Assembly: GCA_023427575.1 (NCBI GenBank)
Contig: JAEZAY010000336.1
Coordinates: forward strand, 1 to 6,535
Direction: 5' to 3'
Source of the DNA: Bacteroidota bacterium
GTDB lineage: Bacteria; Bacteroidota; Bacteroidia; Chitinophagales; Chitinophagaceae
DNA length: 6,535 bases
In this document: positions 1-6,535 of the stretch, piece by piece
How positions within the stretch are numbered: position 1 is the stretch's first letter
How the letters are laid out: the number at the start of each line of letters is the position of its first letter
Position numbers and translations under genes: made by a program
The notes under the pieces: generated by a model
What the model was told of the DNA's origin: nothing
The model's database searches: none
What the model saw: the letters and a program-made list of their open reading frames with translations, nothing else

Positions 1-482
1 AATACCGGAAGTTTAAGGAAGCCGCGTCCAGAATGGCCGAAATGGAGGCCATGCGCATGCTGATGGTTAAGCGCGGCAATATTCAAAAAGAATTAACCTC
101 CATAGGTGAAGATGCCGGTGAAGGAACGGAAATCCAGGCAATCACCCTTTTTAAACTCATGAAGGCTTTTGAAAAGGTGATGAAGCGGGTTGAAGAAAGA
201 AATAACAAACCGGTGCATACGGTGGTCAGGTACAATTATACCATGGAAGGCAGCCGGGAGCAAATGCTTGATCTGGTTAAAAAAGAAAAGCTGGTTTCTT
301 TTGAAAAGGTTTTTGCGGTTTGCGAAGAAAGACTGCAGGCGATATTTATGTTCCTCTCTTTGCTTGAACTGGTTCAGCAAAAGTATATGTCCATCTTGAT
401 CGGTGAAGGAAAGTATAATTTTATTCTTGAGTTCAACGAAGAAAGAGAAGAAACCGAAACCGATGAGTTTGGGTATGAATGA
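1..482 (+). CDS. scpA: Segregation and condensation protein A, C-terminal part (5' end off the window)
   Basis: ScpA is the kleisin subunit that, with ScpB, bridges the heads of the SMC condensin and helps compact and segregate the chromosome. The reading frame is open to the left edge (reading YRKFKEAA before the first visible Met at 33), so the gene is truncated by the window and position 33 is not its start. About 159 residues are visible; the family is usually around 240 to 260, so roughly the N-terminal third is missing. What is seen fits the family: the YRKFKEAA segment, a charged middle with many Lys and Glu, then a C-terminal winged-helix-like region (AIFMFLSLLELVQQKY, positions about 342-389) that in kleisins contacts the SMC head. 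The tail is very acidic (EEREETETDE). The stop TGA overlaps the left arm of an inverted repeat. scpB is not in view. Identification rests on motif recognition of a divergent family. Confidence 0.88.
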   Translation, partial: YRKFKEAASRMAEMEAMRMLMVKRGNIQKELTSIGEDAGEGTEIQAITLFKLMKAFEKVMKRVEERNNKPVHTVVRYNYTMEGSREQMLDLVKKEKLVSFEKVFAVCEERLQAIFMFLSLLELVQQKYMSILIGEGKYNFILEFNEEREETETDEFGYE

Positions 483-519
483 TCCCTGCCCGGTCTCTAT
501 TAAAAACAGAACAGGGATC
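481..519. terminator. Possible bidirectional terminator between scpA and dxs
   Basis: A perfect 8-bp inverted repeat, GATCCCTG (481-488) and CAGGGATC (512-519), encloses a 23-nt loop in the 43-bp gap between two convergent genes. Its left arm starts inside the scpA stop codon. The position suits a shared terminator. The loop is long and neither side has a proper U-run after the stem, so intrinsic termination would be weak. Confidence 0.4.
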
Positions 520-525
520 TGTAAT

Positions 526-2457
526 TTATTGAAGCAGTGATGAGATCGTTACTTTATCTTTCATCAGACGCCGGATAGTATCGGCAATTCCCCTGGCATC
601 GTATCCACATTCGCGGTGGAGTTCTTTTACAGTACCATGTTCTATCAGCCGGTCGGGAATACCAAGTATAACCACATCCGCATTATAGTGATTGGCAACC
701 ATAAATTCGATAATGGCTGAACCGAAGCCGCCCACCACCGTTCCGTCTTCCACCGTTACAATCCGGCTATATTGCTGAAATACTTCATGTAGCAATTCTT
801 CATCCAGCGGCTTTACAAAGCGCAGGTCATAATGCGCCGGATCAATTCCTTCCGTCCGAAGTTCCCGGATGGCCTGGGTGGCGAAATTGCCGGGGTGTCC
901 CAGACTCAGTATGGCGATATCCTTTCCGTCTTTCAGCTTTCTTCCTCTTCCAATGGTCAATTCTTCAAAAGGCGTTTGCCATTCGGGCATCACTCCTTCA
1001 CCTCTCGGGTAGCGGATGCTGATGGGTCTGTCGGTTGTATCAAGCTGCGCTGTATACATCATGTTCCGGAGTTCCTGTTCATTCATCGGCGAACAAACCA
1101 CCATGTTCGGGATACAACGCATATATGGAATATCGTAAGCGCCATGATGAGTGGCCCCGTCTTCACCTACCAGCCCGGCCCGATCGAGGCAAAATATAAC
1201 AGGCAGCTTCTGAATAGCCACATCATGCACTACCTGATCGTAAGCCCGTTGCATAAACGAAGAATAGATATTGCAGAACACTTTCATGCCTTGCGTAGCC
1301 ATTCCTGCGCTCAGTGTAACGGCGTGCTGCTCGCAGATCCCCACGTCAAAAGCACGTTCAGGCATTTTGTCCATCATGTATTTTAATGAGCTGCCGGAGG
1401 GCATCGCGGGAGTGATTCCAAAAATGCGCTCATTTTTTTCAGCCAGTTCAATTATGGTATGGCCAAATACATCCTGGTATTTTGGAGGCTGAGGCAGCTC
1501 ATAGGATTTGCGGAAGATTTCACCGGTGATCTTGTCGAATAAACCGGGAGCATGCCAGCGGGTCTGATCTTTTTCCGCCAGGGCATAACCTTTACCCTTA
1601 ACCGTAACTACATGAAGCAGTTTCGGGCCGGGTATACTTTGCAGATCGTCCAGTGTATCTACCAGCTTGGTAATATTGTGGCCATCGATGGGGCCGAAAT
1701 AACGCAGGTTCAGCGCTTCAAACAAATTGCTGCTATTGGTGATAAAACCCTTGATGCTATGCTCCAGCTTACTTGCCATCTCGCGGGTAAAGTTGGCGCC
1801 GATCGGCAGTTTACCCAGGGCTTTCCAGATATCGTCTTTGAATTTATTATACGTAGGAGATGTAGTGATATCGGTAAGATATTCCTTTAAAGCACCCACA
1901 TTGGGATCGATGCTCATGCAGTTATCATTCAGAATGATCAGCATATCAGTATCAGCTACGCCGGCATGATTCATTCCTTCAAATGCGAGCCCGGCAGTCA
2001 TGGCACCATCGCCGATAATGGCAATACATTTCCGGTCTTCCCCTTTGTATTTGGCAGCCATGGCCATGCCAAGGGCAGCTGAAATGGAGGTGGATGAATG
2101 ACCTACGCCAAAGCTATCGTATTCGCTTTCACTGCGGTTGGGGAAACCGCTGATGCCTTTATACTTCCGGTTGGTGATAAAACTTTCCTTTCTACCGGTA
2201 AGGATTTTATGGCCATAAGCCTGGTGACCTACATCCCATACAAGCTGGTCGTAGGGAGTCTGGTAAATATAATGGAGCGCCACGGTAAGTTCTACCACAC
2301 CAAGGCTGGCGGCAAAATGGCCACCATGTACACTTACTACATCAATAATATACTGGCGGAGTTCATCACAAAACTGGTTCAACTGTTCCCGGCGAAGTTG
2401 TTTCAGATCTGCGGGGGTATGAACCATCTTCAGCAGGGGGCCCGGTGTTATCTCCAT
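526..2457 (-). CDS. dxs: 1-deoxy-D-xylulose-5-phosphate synthase
   Basis: Dxs is a cytoplasmic thiamine-diphosphate enzyme that condenses pyruvate and glyceraldehyde 3-phosphate to DXP with loss of CO2. DXP feeds the MEP isoprenoid pathway and thiamine and pyridoxal synthesis. The 643 residues are full length. The ThDP-binding domain carries HGGHFAASLG with His47 and DVGHQAYGHK with His78, matching E. coli His49 and His80. The GDG...NDN cofactor motif runs from about 149 to 179, and His302 matches E. coli His299. The pyrimidine-binding domain has ICEQH with catalytic Glu376, then QRAYDQVVHD, DRAGLVGEDG, THHGAYD and YPRG (483-486). A transketolase C-terminal domain spans about 500-630. The ATG at 2457 gives the MEITPGPLL start that resembles other Bacteroidota Dxs proteins; no clear Shine-Dalgarno is seen. 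The gene is transcribed alone, convergent with scpA and divergent from the kinase. No key residue is missing. Confidence 0.98.
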   Translation of the reverse strand: MEITPGPLLKMVHTPADLKQLRREQLNQFCDELRQYIIDVVSVHGGHFAASLGVVELTVALHYIYQTPYDQLVWDVGHQAYGHKILTGRKESFITNRKYKGISGFPNRSESEYDSFGVGHSSTSISAALGMAMAAKYKGEDRKCIAIIGDGAMTAGLAFEGMNHAGVADTDMLIILNDNCMSIDPNVGALKEYLTDITTSPTYNKFKDDIWKALGKLPIGANFTREMASKLEHSIKGFITNSSNLFEALNLRYFGPIDGHNITKLVDTLDDLQSIPGPKLLHVVTVKGKGYALAEKDQTRWHAPGLFDKITGEIFRKSYELPQPPKYQDVFGHTIIELAEKNERIFGITPAMPSGSSLKYMMDKMPERAFDVGICEQHAVTLSAGMATQGMKVFCNIYSSFMQRAYDQVVHDVAIQKLPVIFCLDRAGLVGEDGATHHGAYDIPYMRCIPNMVVCSPMNEQELRNMMYTAQLDTTDRPISIRYPRGEGVMPEWQTPFEELTIGRGRKLKDGKDIAILSLGHPGNFATQAIRELRTEGIDPAHYDLRFVKPLDEELLHEVFQQYSRIVTVEDGTVVGGFGSAIIEFMVANHYNADVVILGIPDRLIEHGTVKELHRECGYDARGIADTIRRLMKDKVTISSLLQ

Positions 2458-2476
2458 TAATTGGTTTTTTTGGAGT

Positions 2477-2484
2477 CAAAAATA
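2477..2484 (-). promoter_or_regulatory. Candidate -7 promoter box for dxs
   Basis: Read on the - strand this is TATTTTTG, an exact match to the Bacteroidota -7 consensus TAnnTTTG. It lies 19 bp upstream of the dxs ATG, which would give a short leader of about 12 to 15 nt. No TTG -33 element is found at the usual distance. The match is exact but short, and the area is AT-rich, so it remains a prediction. Confidence 0.45.
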
Positions 2485-2582
2485 CATTTTTTCAGGGCGG
2501 CAGCGCTTATTTAATGGGTTTGCCGGGAATATTTTCGTAAATGAGGAAAAATTACGTATTATGGTTTTTAATTCAATCACTT

Positions 2583-2630
2583 ATGCAGGAACCGGGGCAG
2601 AATGCATTGTGCCGGTAAGGTAGGAATGCA
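2583..2630 (+). repeat. Three spaced ATGCA repeats in the divergent intergenic region
   Basis: ATGCA occurs at 2583-2587, 2602-2606 and 2626-2630, with start-to-start spacings of 19 and 24 bp. The last two are part of a longer shared word, GAATGCA (2600-2606 and 2624-2630). LytTR regulators are known to bind pairs of short direct repeats about two helical turns apart, so this could be an autoregulatory operator for the downstream pair. The words are short and do not clearly match a published LytTR consensus. Confidence 0.3.
2591..2616. repeat. Bulged inverted repeat upstream of the kinase operon
   Basis: ACC (2591-2593) and GGCA (2596-2599) pair with TGCC (2610-2613) and GGT (2614-2616), giving a 7-bp stem with a 2-nt GG bulge and a 10-nt loop that contains the palindrome AATGCATT (2601-2608). 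It sits 68 to 93 bp before the GTG start of the kinase gene. It is followed by no T-run, so it is not a terminator. An operator for a DNA-binding protein is one reading; chance is another. Confidence 0.35.
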
Positions 2631-2671
2631 GCCACTAGTCCTATTTTAACAGGTTAGCTCATCCAATTTAT

Positions 2672-2679
2672 TAGTTTTG
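2672..2679 (+). promoter_or_regulatory. Candidate -7 promoter box for the kinase-regulator operon
   Basis: TAGTTTTG matches the Bacteroidota -7 consensus TAnnTTTG exactly. Transcription would start about 4 to 7 nt downstream, around 2683-2686, which is at the GTG start codon (2684). No TTG -33 element is evident near 2651-2655. If real, the message would be leaderless or nearly so. Confidence 0.4.
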
Positions 2680-2683
2680 CCAG

Positions 2684-3742
2684 GTGCGTAAATTGTCAAT
2701 TCTCCGAAAGATTTCAAATTATTGGTGGTGCCAGCTTTGCGGCTGGGGCATCGTCGGCCTCTCGATATTGTTCTATGCTTATACTTTCCGGCAGGAAATT
2801 TCCGGCGATTATCTCGTTAAGATCATTATCGTGATGGTGTCGGGAATCTCCAGTACCCATTTGCTCCGTCTTTTTATTAAAAAGAATAACTGGCTGCTGC
2901 TGCCAATTGAAAAGATCATCTTACGGCTGGGGATTGCTGTTATCCTGACCAGCTTATTATTCAGTCTGCTGGTTATAGGGCTGAACCAACTGGCCGATGT
3001 AACCGAAAACCGGCGGGGGCTCGATTTTTCTACCCGGCTTTTCGCCAGCATCCTGAATATTGGCATCTATATAATTCCCTGGGTGCTGATCTATTATTTT
3101 TATCACTATATGGAAAAGAGCCGGCGCCAGCAATTTGATACGCTGAAGCTGGAAGCACTGGTTAAGGAACTTGAACTGAAAACCATTAAGTCGCATATCA
3201 ATCCGCATTTTATTTTTAATGCATTAAACAGTATCCGGGCACTGATAGATGAAAATCCCGGCAGGGCCCGCAATGCCATCACCGAACTCAGCAATATCCT
3301 GCGTAGCAGCATGCAGGCCGAAAAAGTGGAAACGGTTCCGTTTGAAAAAGAATTAAACATTGTGAAAGACTACCTGGCGCTGGAACATATCCGTTTTGAA
3401 GACAGGTTGCGGATTGAATATTCCATTGATGAAGACACCCTTGATCAACCGGTACCACCCATGATGCTGCAAACACTGGTTGAGAATGCGATCAAACATG
3501 GAATTGGTAAACAGGTTCAGGGTGGTCTTGTTAAGGTGACTTCCGATTTTCACGACAATTACCATGAGCTGATCGTACAAAATTCGGGAATGCTGAACGG
3601 TCATTCGAACAATGATGGATTTGGCCTTTCAAGTACAAAAAATCGCCTGCATTTATTGTTTGGAGAAAAAGCTAATTTTGAAATAAGGCAGGTGGATGGA
3701 TTGGTGGAAGCCAGAGTTCTTATACCTGTTGAAAATAAATAA
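2684..3742 (+). CDS. LytS/YehU-type membrane sensor histidine kinase
   Basis: An inner-membrane kinase that should autophosphorylate on His and pass the phosphate to the LytTR regulator encoded next. The 352 residues begin with four predicted membrane helices (about 14-35, 43-65, 78-100 and 119-141) and short loops, so there is no sizeable periplasmic sensor domain. A linker helix rich in Lys and Glu (144-169) leads to the His_kinase domain: HINPHFIFNALNS (171-183) with the likely phosphoacceptor His175, then the ATPase part with LVENAIKHG (N-box, Asn268), NSG (300-302) and GFGLSSTKNRL (G-box, 312-322). The start is GTG: an in-frame TAG at 2672-2674 blocks any earlier start, the only other early choice is TTG at 2693, and the next in-frame ATG would remove the first helix. 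The 8-bp gap to the regulator shows an operon. The signal sensed is unknown. Confidence 0.95.
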   Translation: MRKLSILRKISNYWWCQLCGWGIVGLSILFYAYTFRQEISGDYLVKIIIVMVSGISSTHLLRLFIKKNNWLLLPIEKIILRLGIAVILTSLLFSLLVIGLNQLADVTENRRGLDFSTRLFASILNIGIYIIPWVLIYYFYHYMEKSRRQQFDTLKLEALVKELELKTIKSHINPHFIFNALNSIRALIDENPGRARNAITELSNILRSSMQAEKVETVPFEKELNIVKDYLALEHIRFEDRLRIEYSIDEDTLDQPVPPMMLQTLVENAIKHGIGKQVQGGLVKVTSDFHDNYHELIVQNSGMLNGHSNNDGFGLSSTKNRLHLLFGEKANFEIRQVDGLVEARVLIPVENK

Positions 3743-3750
3743 ACCCTCAC

Positions 3751-4485
3751 ATGATAAAAGCTGTTATCATCGACGACGAGCGTCTGGCCCGTAATGAGTT
3801 GAAAAAGCTGCTGATGGATTTTCCTGAAATTGAAGTGATCGGGGAAGCCACCAACGCAGCTGAAGGCATTGAAAAAATTGAAAATCTCAATCCCGAGCTG
3901 ATCTTCCTGGATATCCAGATGCCCGGAAAAACAGGCTTTGATATGTTATCGGAGCTCGACCGGACCCCCAACGTTATTTTTACCACCGCCTATGATGAAT
4001 ACGCGTTAAAGGCTTTTGAAGTGAACGCACTCGATTATCTGTTAAAGCCGATTGAACCTAAAAGGCTGGCAGATGCTGTACAGAAACTGCATTTGCAGGA
4101 AGAAAGAGAGCAGTCTCAGATAAATGTGCTGAATTTAAACCGCTCGGTGCTGACAGAGAATGATCAGGTATTTGTAAAAGACGGAGAGCGTTGCTGGTTT
4201 GTGAAATTATCGGAAATCCGGTTGTTCGAAAGTGTTGGCAATTATGCCAAAGTATATTTTGGAACCCACAAGCCCCTGATCTTAAAATCACTGAATGCGC
4301 TGGAAGAACGGCTGGATGAAAAAACCTTCTTCCGGGCAAACCGGAAACATATCGTCAATCTCAGACTGATCGAAAAAGTGGAACCATACTTTAATGGCGG
4401 GCTACTCCTTGAAATGAAAGGGGGTGAGAAAATTGAAGTGAGCAGAAGACAAACCGTGAAGTTTAAGGAGATGATGAGCCTTTAA
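3751..4485 (+). CDS. LytTR-family response regulator
   Basis: A cytoplasmic DNA-binding regulator, partner of the kinase just upstream. The 244 residues are the usual length for this class. The receiver domain (about 2-118) has the acidic pocket Asp8/Asp9, phosphoacceptor Asp54 in FLDIQMPG, the switch Thr79 in FTTAYDEYA, and Lys99 in LLKPI, so it looks fully phosphorylatable. The LytTR domain (about 137-243) shows the family hallmarks: a DGERCWFVKLSEI strand, ESVGNYAKVY (160-169), TFFRANRKHIVNL (192-204) and the C-terminal SRRQTVKFKE. LytTR domains bind short direct repeats through beta strands rather than a helix-turn-helix. The ATG at 3751 follows the kinase stop by 8 bp and is the first start in frame with the receiver fold. 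Family members regulate very different genes, so the target is not deducible; the spaced repeats at 2583-2630 are a candidate. Confidence 0.97.
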   Translation: MIKAVIIDDERLARNELKKLLMDFPEIEVIGEATNAAEGIEKIENLNPELIFLDIQMPGKTGFDMLSELDRTPNVIFTTAYDEYALKAFEVNALDYLLKPIEPKRLADAVQKLHLQEEREQSQINVLNLNRSVLTENDQVFVKDGERCWFVKLSEIRLFESVGNYAKVYFGTHKPLILKSLNALEERLDEKTFFRANRKHIVNLRLIEKVEPYFNGGLLLEMKGGEKIEVSRRQTVKFKEMMSL

Positions 4486-4606
4486 ATCATTTTTCATTTA
4501 TCCCGTTGTTTTAAGCATTAATATATTTTTTGCCTGTAGCTGCAGTTTAGGCAGGTGAAAGGAAACATCTTAATCTATTCATTAATCCTGCTCTTAATAC
4601 CTCCAG
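4486..4606. other. Intergenic region between the response regulator and the M28 peptidase
   Basis: This 121-bp stretch shows no coding potential. It has an AT-rich run (ATATATTTTTTG, 4521-4532) that resembles a Bacteroidota promoter, but the TA and TTTG parts are one base too far apart for the consensus. TTG at 4506-4508 could serve as a -33 element only at unusually short spacing. TGCCT (4531-4535) and AGGCA (4549-4553) form a 5-bp inverted repeat just after it. No convincing terminator for the kinase-regulator operon was found, so read-through into the peptidase gene is possible. Confidence 0.4.
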
Positions 4607-5887
4607 ATGAGATCATTTATTTTAGCTTTTTTGTGTTTTGGTTTTTTGTTTGCGGCTGCTCAAAAGAAAGCTCCTGCGATTGCTATTGAGGAAGTGACCC
4701 GGATTCAGAAAGTACTTTCCTCCGATGAAATGGAAGGCCGCGCTGTATTTACACCCGGTATTGAGAAAGCGGCAGATTTTATTTCCGCTGAATTTAAAAA
4801 AGCCGGCATAAAGCCCTGGAAGGAAGATCTGTATTTCCAGGAATTTCATATGCAGAGATCAACGCTGGTTTCAGCAAGCGGTGCGATAGACGGCAACCCT
4901 GTAACAGACAACAACACGATCCTGATCTCTGCATCTAAAGAAGTTTCCGTTAATAATAACTCGGGTTATGAACTGGTGCGGATAAAAAAGGGCGATACCT
5001 TATTTACTTCCCTGCAGCGATTTATGAGCTCCGAAAAAAATTATCTGGTTATTGCCGATACAGTTCACAGCCGCCAGTTTAATGGAATTAAACGCTGGAG
5101 CAGGCAGGGAGCTACTCCGGGTAACACCATTGTGATAATTCTTACAGCGGCGGAAGGCAATGAATTTTCGGTGAATGTTAAACAGGAAACCGAAGCGCTT
5201 TCATTAAAAAATATTGTAGGGATAATTCCTGGGACCAGCAGGAAGGACGAGTACGTGATTTTTTCAGGGCATTACGATCATTTGGGCATTGGAAAGCCGG
5301 ATAAGGATAAAGATTCAATCTTTAACGGAGCTAATGACGACGCATCGGGAATAACGGCGGTGATAATGCTGGACAAACATTTCCAAAAAGAGAAAAAACC
5401 AGCCCGCACCCTGGTGTTTGCAGCTTTTACTGCCGAAGAAAGCGGTGGTCATGGTTCGCAATACTTCTCCAAACAATTTGATCCCGCGAAGGTAATGGCC
5501 ATGTTCAATATTGAAATGATCGGAACAGAAAGCAAATGGGGAACCAATTCAGCTTTTATTACGGGGTATGAAAAAACCGATATGGGTAAAATCCTGGAAA
5601 AAAACCTGGAAGGAAGCGCCTTCAGATTTTATCCGGATCCATATCCGCAGCAACAATTATTCTATCGTTCCGATAATGCAACGCTCGCGCGGCTGGGAGT
5701 ACCTGCACACACGATTTCAACTTCAAAAATGGACAGTGAGCCTTTTTATCATACCGTGAATGATGAGTTTGAAACACTGGATATGAATAATATGACGGAA
5801 ATTATTAAGGCTATAGCAATCAGCGCCAAATCAATCATCAGCGGATCTAATACACCGTCAAGAGTTGATACATCTACATTACGATAA
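4607..5887 (+). CDS. Secreted zinc metallopeptidase, family M28
   Basis: Probably an exported aminopeptidase or similar exopeptidase that uses two zinc ions; the substrate cannot be told. The 426 residues start with a signal peptide (MRSFILAFLCFGFLFAAAQ) with likely cleavage after Ala18, and no lipobox, so the product should be periplasmic, outer-membrane associated or released. The first 80 residues (LSSDEMEGR, then GIEKAADFISAEFKKAGI) are typical of M28 enzymes, followed by a less conserved stretch (about 85-195). The catalytic core has HYDH (His222), NGANDDASG (ligand Asp244), AEESGGHGS (catalytic Glu277, ligand Glu278), FNIEMIG (Glu303 where many members have Asp) and FYHTVND (His382). 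All five metal-ligand positions are filled. The ATG at 4607 is the only start giving a signal peptide. The gene is co-directional with the kinase operon but 121 bp away, so it may or may not be co-regulated. Its end faces argH at 8 bp. Confidence 0.95.
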   Translation: MRSFILAFLCFGFLFAAAQKKAPAIAIEEVTRIQKVLSSDEMEGRAVFTPGIEKAADFISAEFKKAGIKPWKEDLYFQEFHMQRSTLVSASGAIDGNPVTDNNTILISASKEVSVNNNSGYELVRIKKGDTLFTSLQRFMSSEKNYLVIADTVHSRQFNGIKRWSRQGATPGNTIVIILTAAEGNEFSVNVKQETEALSLKNIVGIIPGTSRKDEYVIFSGHYDHLGIGKPDKDKDSIFNGANDDASGITAVIMLDKHFQKEKKPARTLVFAAFTAEESGGHGSQYFSKQFDPAKVMAMFNIEMIGTESKWGTNSAFITGYEKTDMGKILEKNLEGSAFRFYPDPYPQQQLFYRSDNATLARLGVPAHTISTSKMDSEPFYHTVNDEFETLDMNNMTEIIKAIAISAKSIISGSNTPSRVDTSTLR

Positions 5888-5895
5888 AGATATTT

Positions 5896-6535
5896 TTAGC
5901 GGACAAATTTTTCCAGTACGGTTTTCATTTCAAGCGCTATCTGGTCGTTGCAAAGATGACCAATGCTGCCCTCATGCGTATGTGCCAGAGGTTTAGTATG
6001 GTCAAAATAGAAAGTGCCTGCATTTACGCTATTGCCCACCTGTTTATATGCTTCTCGAAATGGAAGGCCCTGGTTTACCAGTTCGTTAACAGCTTCTACT
6101 GTAAACAGGTATTTGTATTTATCATCACTAAGAATATTGTCGGCAACCTTCATATTTTCAATCATCAAACCGGTCATCTTTAAACAATTCTTCAACTCGG
6201 CGATTGCGGGAAACAGAATTTCTTTGGTAAGCTGCAGATCGCGGTGGTAGCCGGAGGGAAGATTGTTTAGCATCAGCGCAATTTCGTTGGGCAATGACTG
6301 GATCCGGTTGCACCGGGCCCGGATCAGTTCAAATACATCCGGATTTTTCTTATGGGGCATAATACTGCTTCCGGTTGTCAGCTCATCGGAAAAAGATATA
6401 AACCCGAAATTCTGGTTCATGTATAAACAGCAATCCATGGCAAGCCTTGCAAGCGTGGCTGCGATGAAAGACATTCCTGCGGCCATCGCTTTTTCCGTTT
6501 TACCCCTCGTCATTTGCGCATATACAGAGTTATAG
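5896..6535 (-). CDS. argH: Argininosuccinate lyase, C-terminal part (5' end off the window)
   Basis: ArgH splits argininosuccinate into arginine and fumarate, the last step of arginine synthesis, as a cytoplasmic homotetramer. The frame stays open to the right edge, adding YNSVYAQ before the Met at 6513, so that Met is internal and the gene is truncated by the window. About 212 residues are visible, roughly the C-terminal half of a protein usually near 440 to 460 residues. The fumarate lyase signature GSSIMPHKKNP (6340-6372) is intact, including the catalytic loop serine within GSS. The family-typical SRGK-like TRGKTEK lies before it, and GYHRDLQLTKE, matching the conserved Tyr-x-Arg-Asp-x-Gln segment, lies after it. 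The C-terminal domain has GLPFREAYKQVG, a well-kept ArgH motif. The stop is 8 bp from the stop of the convergent peptidase gene, so there is no room for a separate terminator. Other arg genes, if linked, would lie to the right. Confidence 0.97.
   Translation of the reverse strand, partial: YNSVYAQMTRGKTEKAMAAGMSFIAATLARLAMDCCLYMNQNFGFISFSDELTTGSSIMPHKKNPDVFELIRARCNRIQSLPNEIALMLNNLPSGYHRDLQLTKEILFPAIAELKNCLKMTGLMIENMKVADNILSDDKYKYLFTVEAVNELVNQGLPFREAYKQVGNSVNAGTFYFDHTKPLAHTHEGSIGHLCNDQIALEMKTVLEKFVR

Noticed and set aside
832..1386. A 184-codon open frame on the + strand, opposite dxs
   Set aside because: It lies wholly inside the strongly conserved dxs coding sequence on the other strand. 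Its translation is rich in His, Arg and Ser without any recognisable domain, as expected of an antisense shadow.
2098..2460. A 120-codon open frame on the + strand ending next to the dxs start
   Set aside because: It is antisense to the N-terminal ThDP-binding region of dxs, with no start signal and no family resemblance.
3743..3750. A separate promoter for the response regulator
   Set aside because: Only 8 bp separate the two genes and no promoter-like box was seen in the end of the kinase gene, so co-transcription is simpler.
4531..4553. TGCCT/AGGCA inverted repeat as a terminator for the kinase-regulator operon
   Set aside because: The stem is only 5 bp with a 13-nt loop, and the T-run lies before it and not after it on the + strand.
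6263..6535. An open frame on the + strand running off the right edge
   Set aside because: It is the complement of the conserved argH signature region. The argH frame has an intact motif set and explains the sequence fully.
1..6535. Insertion sequence, prophage, CRISPR array, tRNA or toxin-antitoxin pair
   Set aside because: No transposase, terminal repeats, repeat-spacer array, tRNA-like cloverleaf or small paired ORFs were seen. Nearly all of the window is accounted for by six recognisable genes, and the longest gene-free stretch is 223 bp.

Overview
The window looks like an ordinary chromosomal stretch from a member of the Bacteroidota, most likely near Chitinophagaceae; the family-level placement is an inference from protein flavour, not from a search. 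The grounds are a LytS-type sensor kinase paired with a LytTR regulator, a secreted M28 peptidase of the kind common in that phylum, exact TAnnTTTG-type promoter boxes, and no clear Shine-Dalgarno sequences before the genes. No mobile element, CRISPR array, tRNA, rRNA or phage gene was seen.

Layout from left to right. The 3' part of scpA (condensin accessory subunit) enters from the left edge on the + strand. It converges on a complete dxs (first enzyme of the MEP isoprenoid pathway) on the - strand, with a 43-bp gap that holds an inverted repeat. A 223-bp divergent intergenic region follows, with candidate promoters facing both ways, a bulged hairpin and a spaced ATGCA repeat. On the + strand come a four-helix membrane histidine kinase and, 8 bp later, its LytTR response regulator, a clear two-gene operon. 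After a 121-bp gap lies a secreted zinc peptidase of family M28, also on the + strand. Its stop codon is 8 bp from the stop of argH (argininosuccinate lyase), which is on the - strand and runs off the right edge.

Functionally these are housekeeping genes (chromosome segregation, isoprenoid precursors, arginine synthesis) around one signalling pair and one exported peptidase. The kinase and regulator almost certainly work together. Whether they control dxs, the peptidase or only themselves cannot be told from the sequence. I found no convincing undescribed system. The points most worth a second look are the start of the kinase gene, which is forced to GTG or TTG and lies on top of the predicted transcription start, and the structured, repeat-bearing DNA upstream of it.
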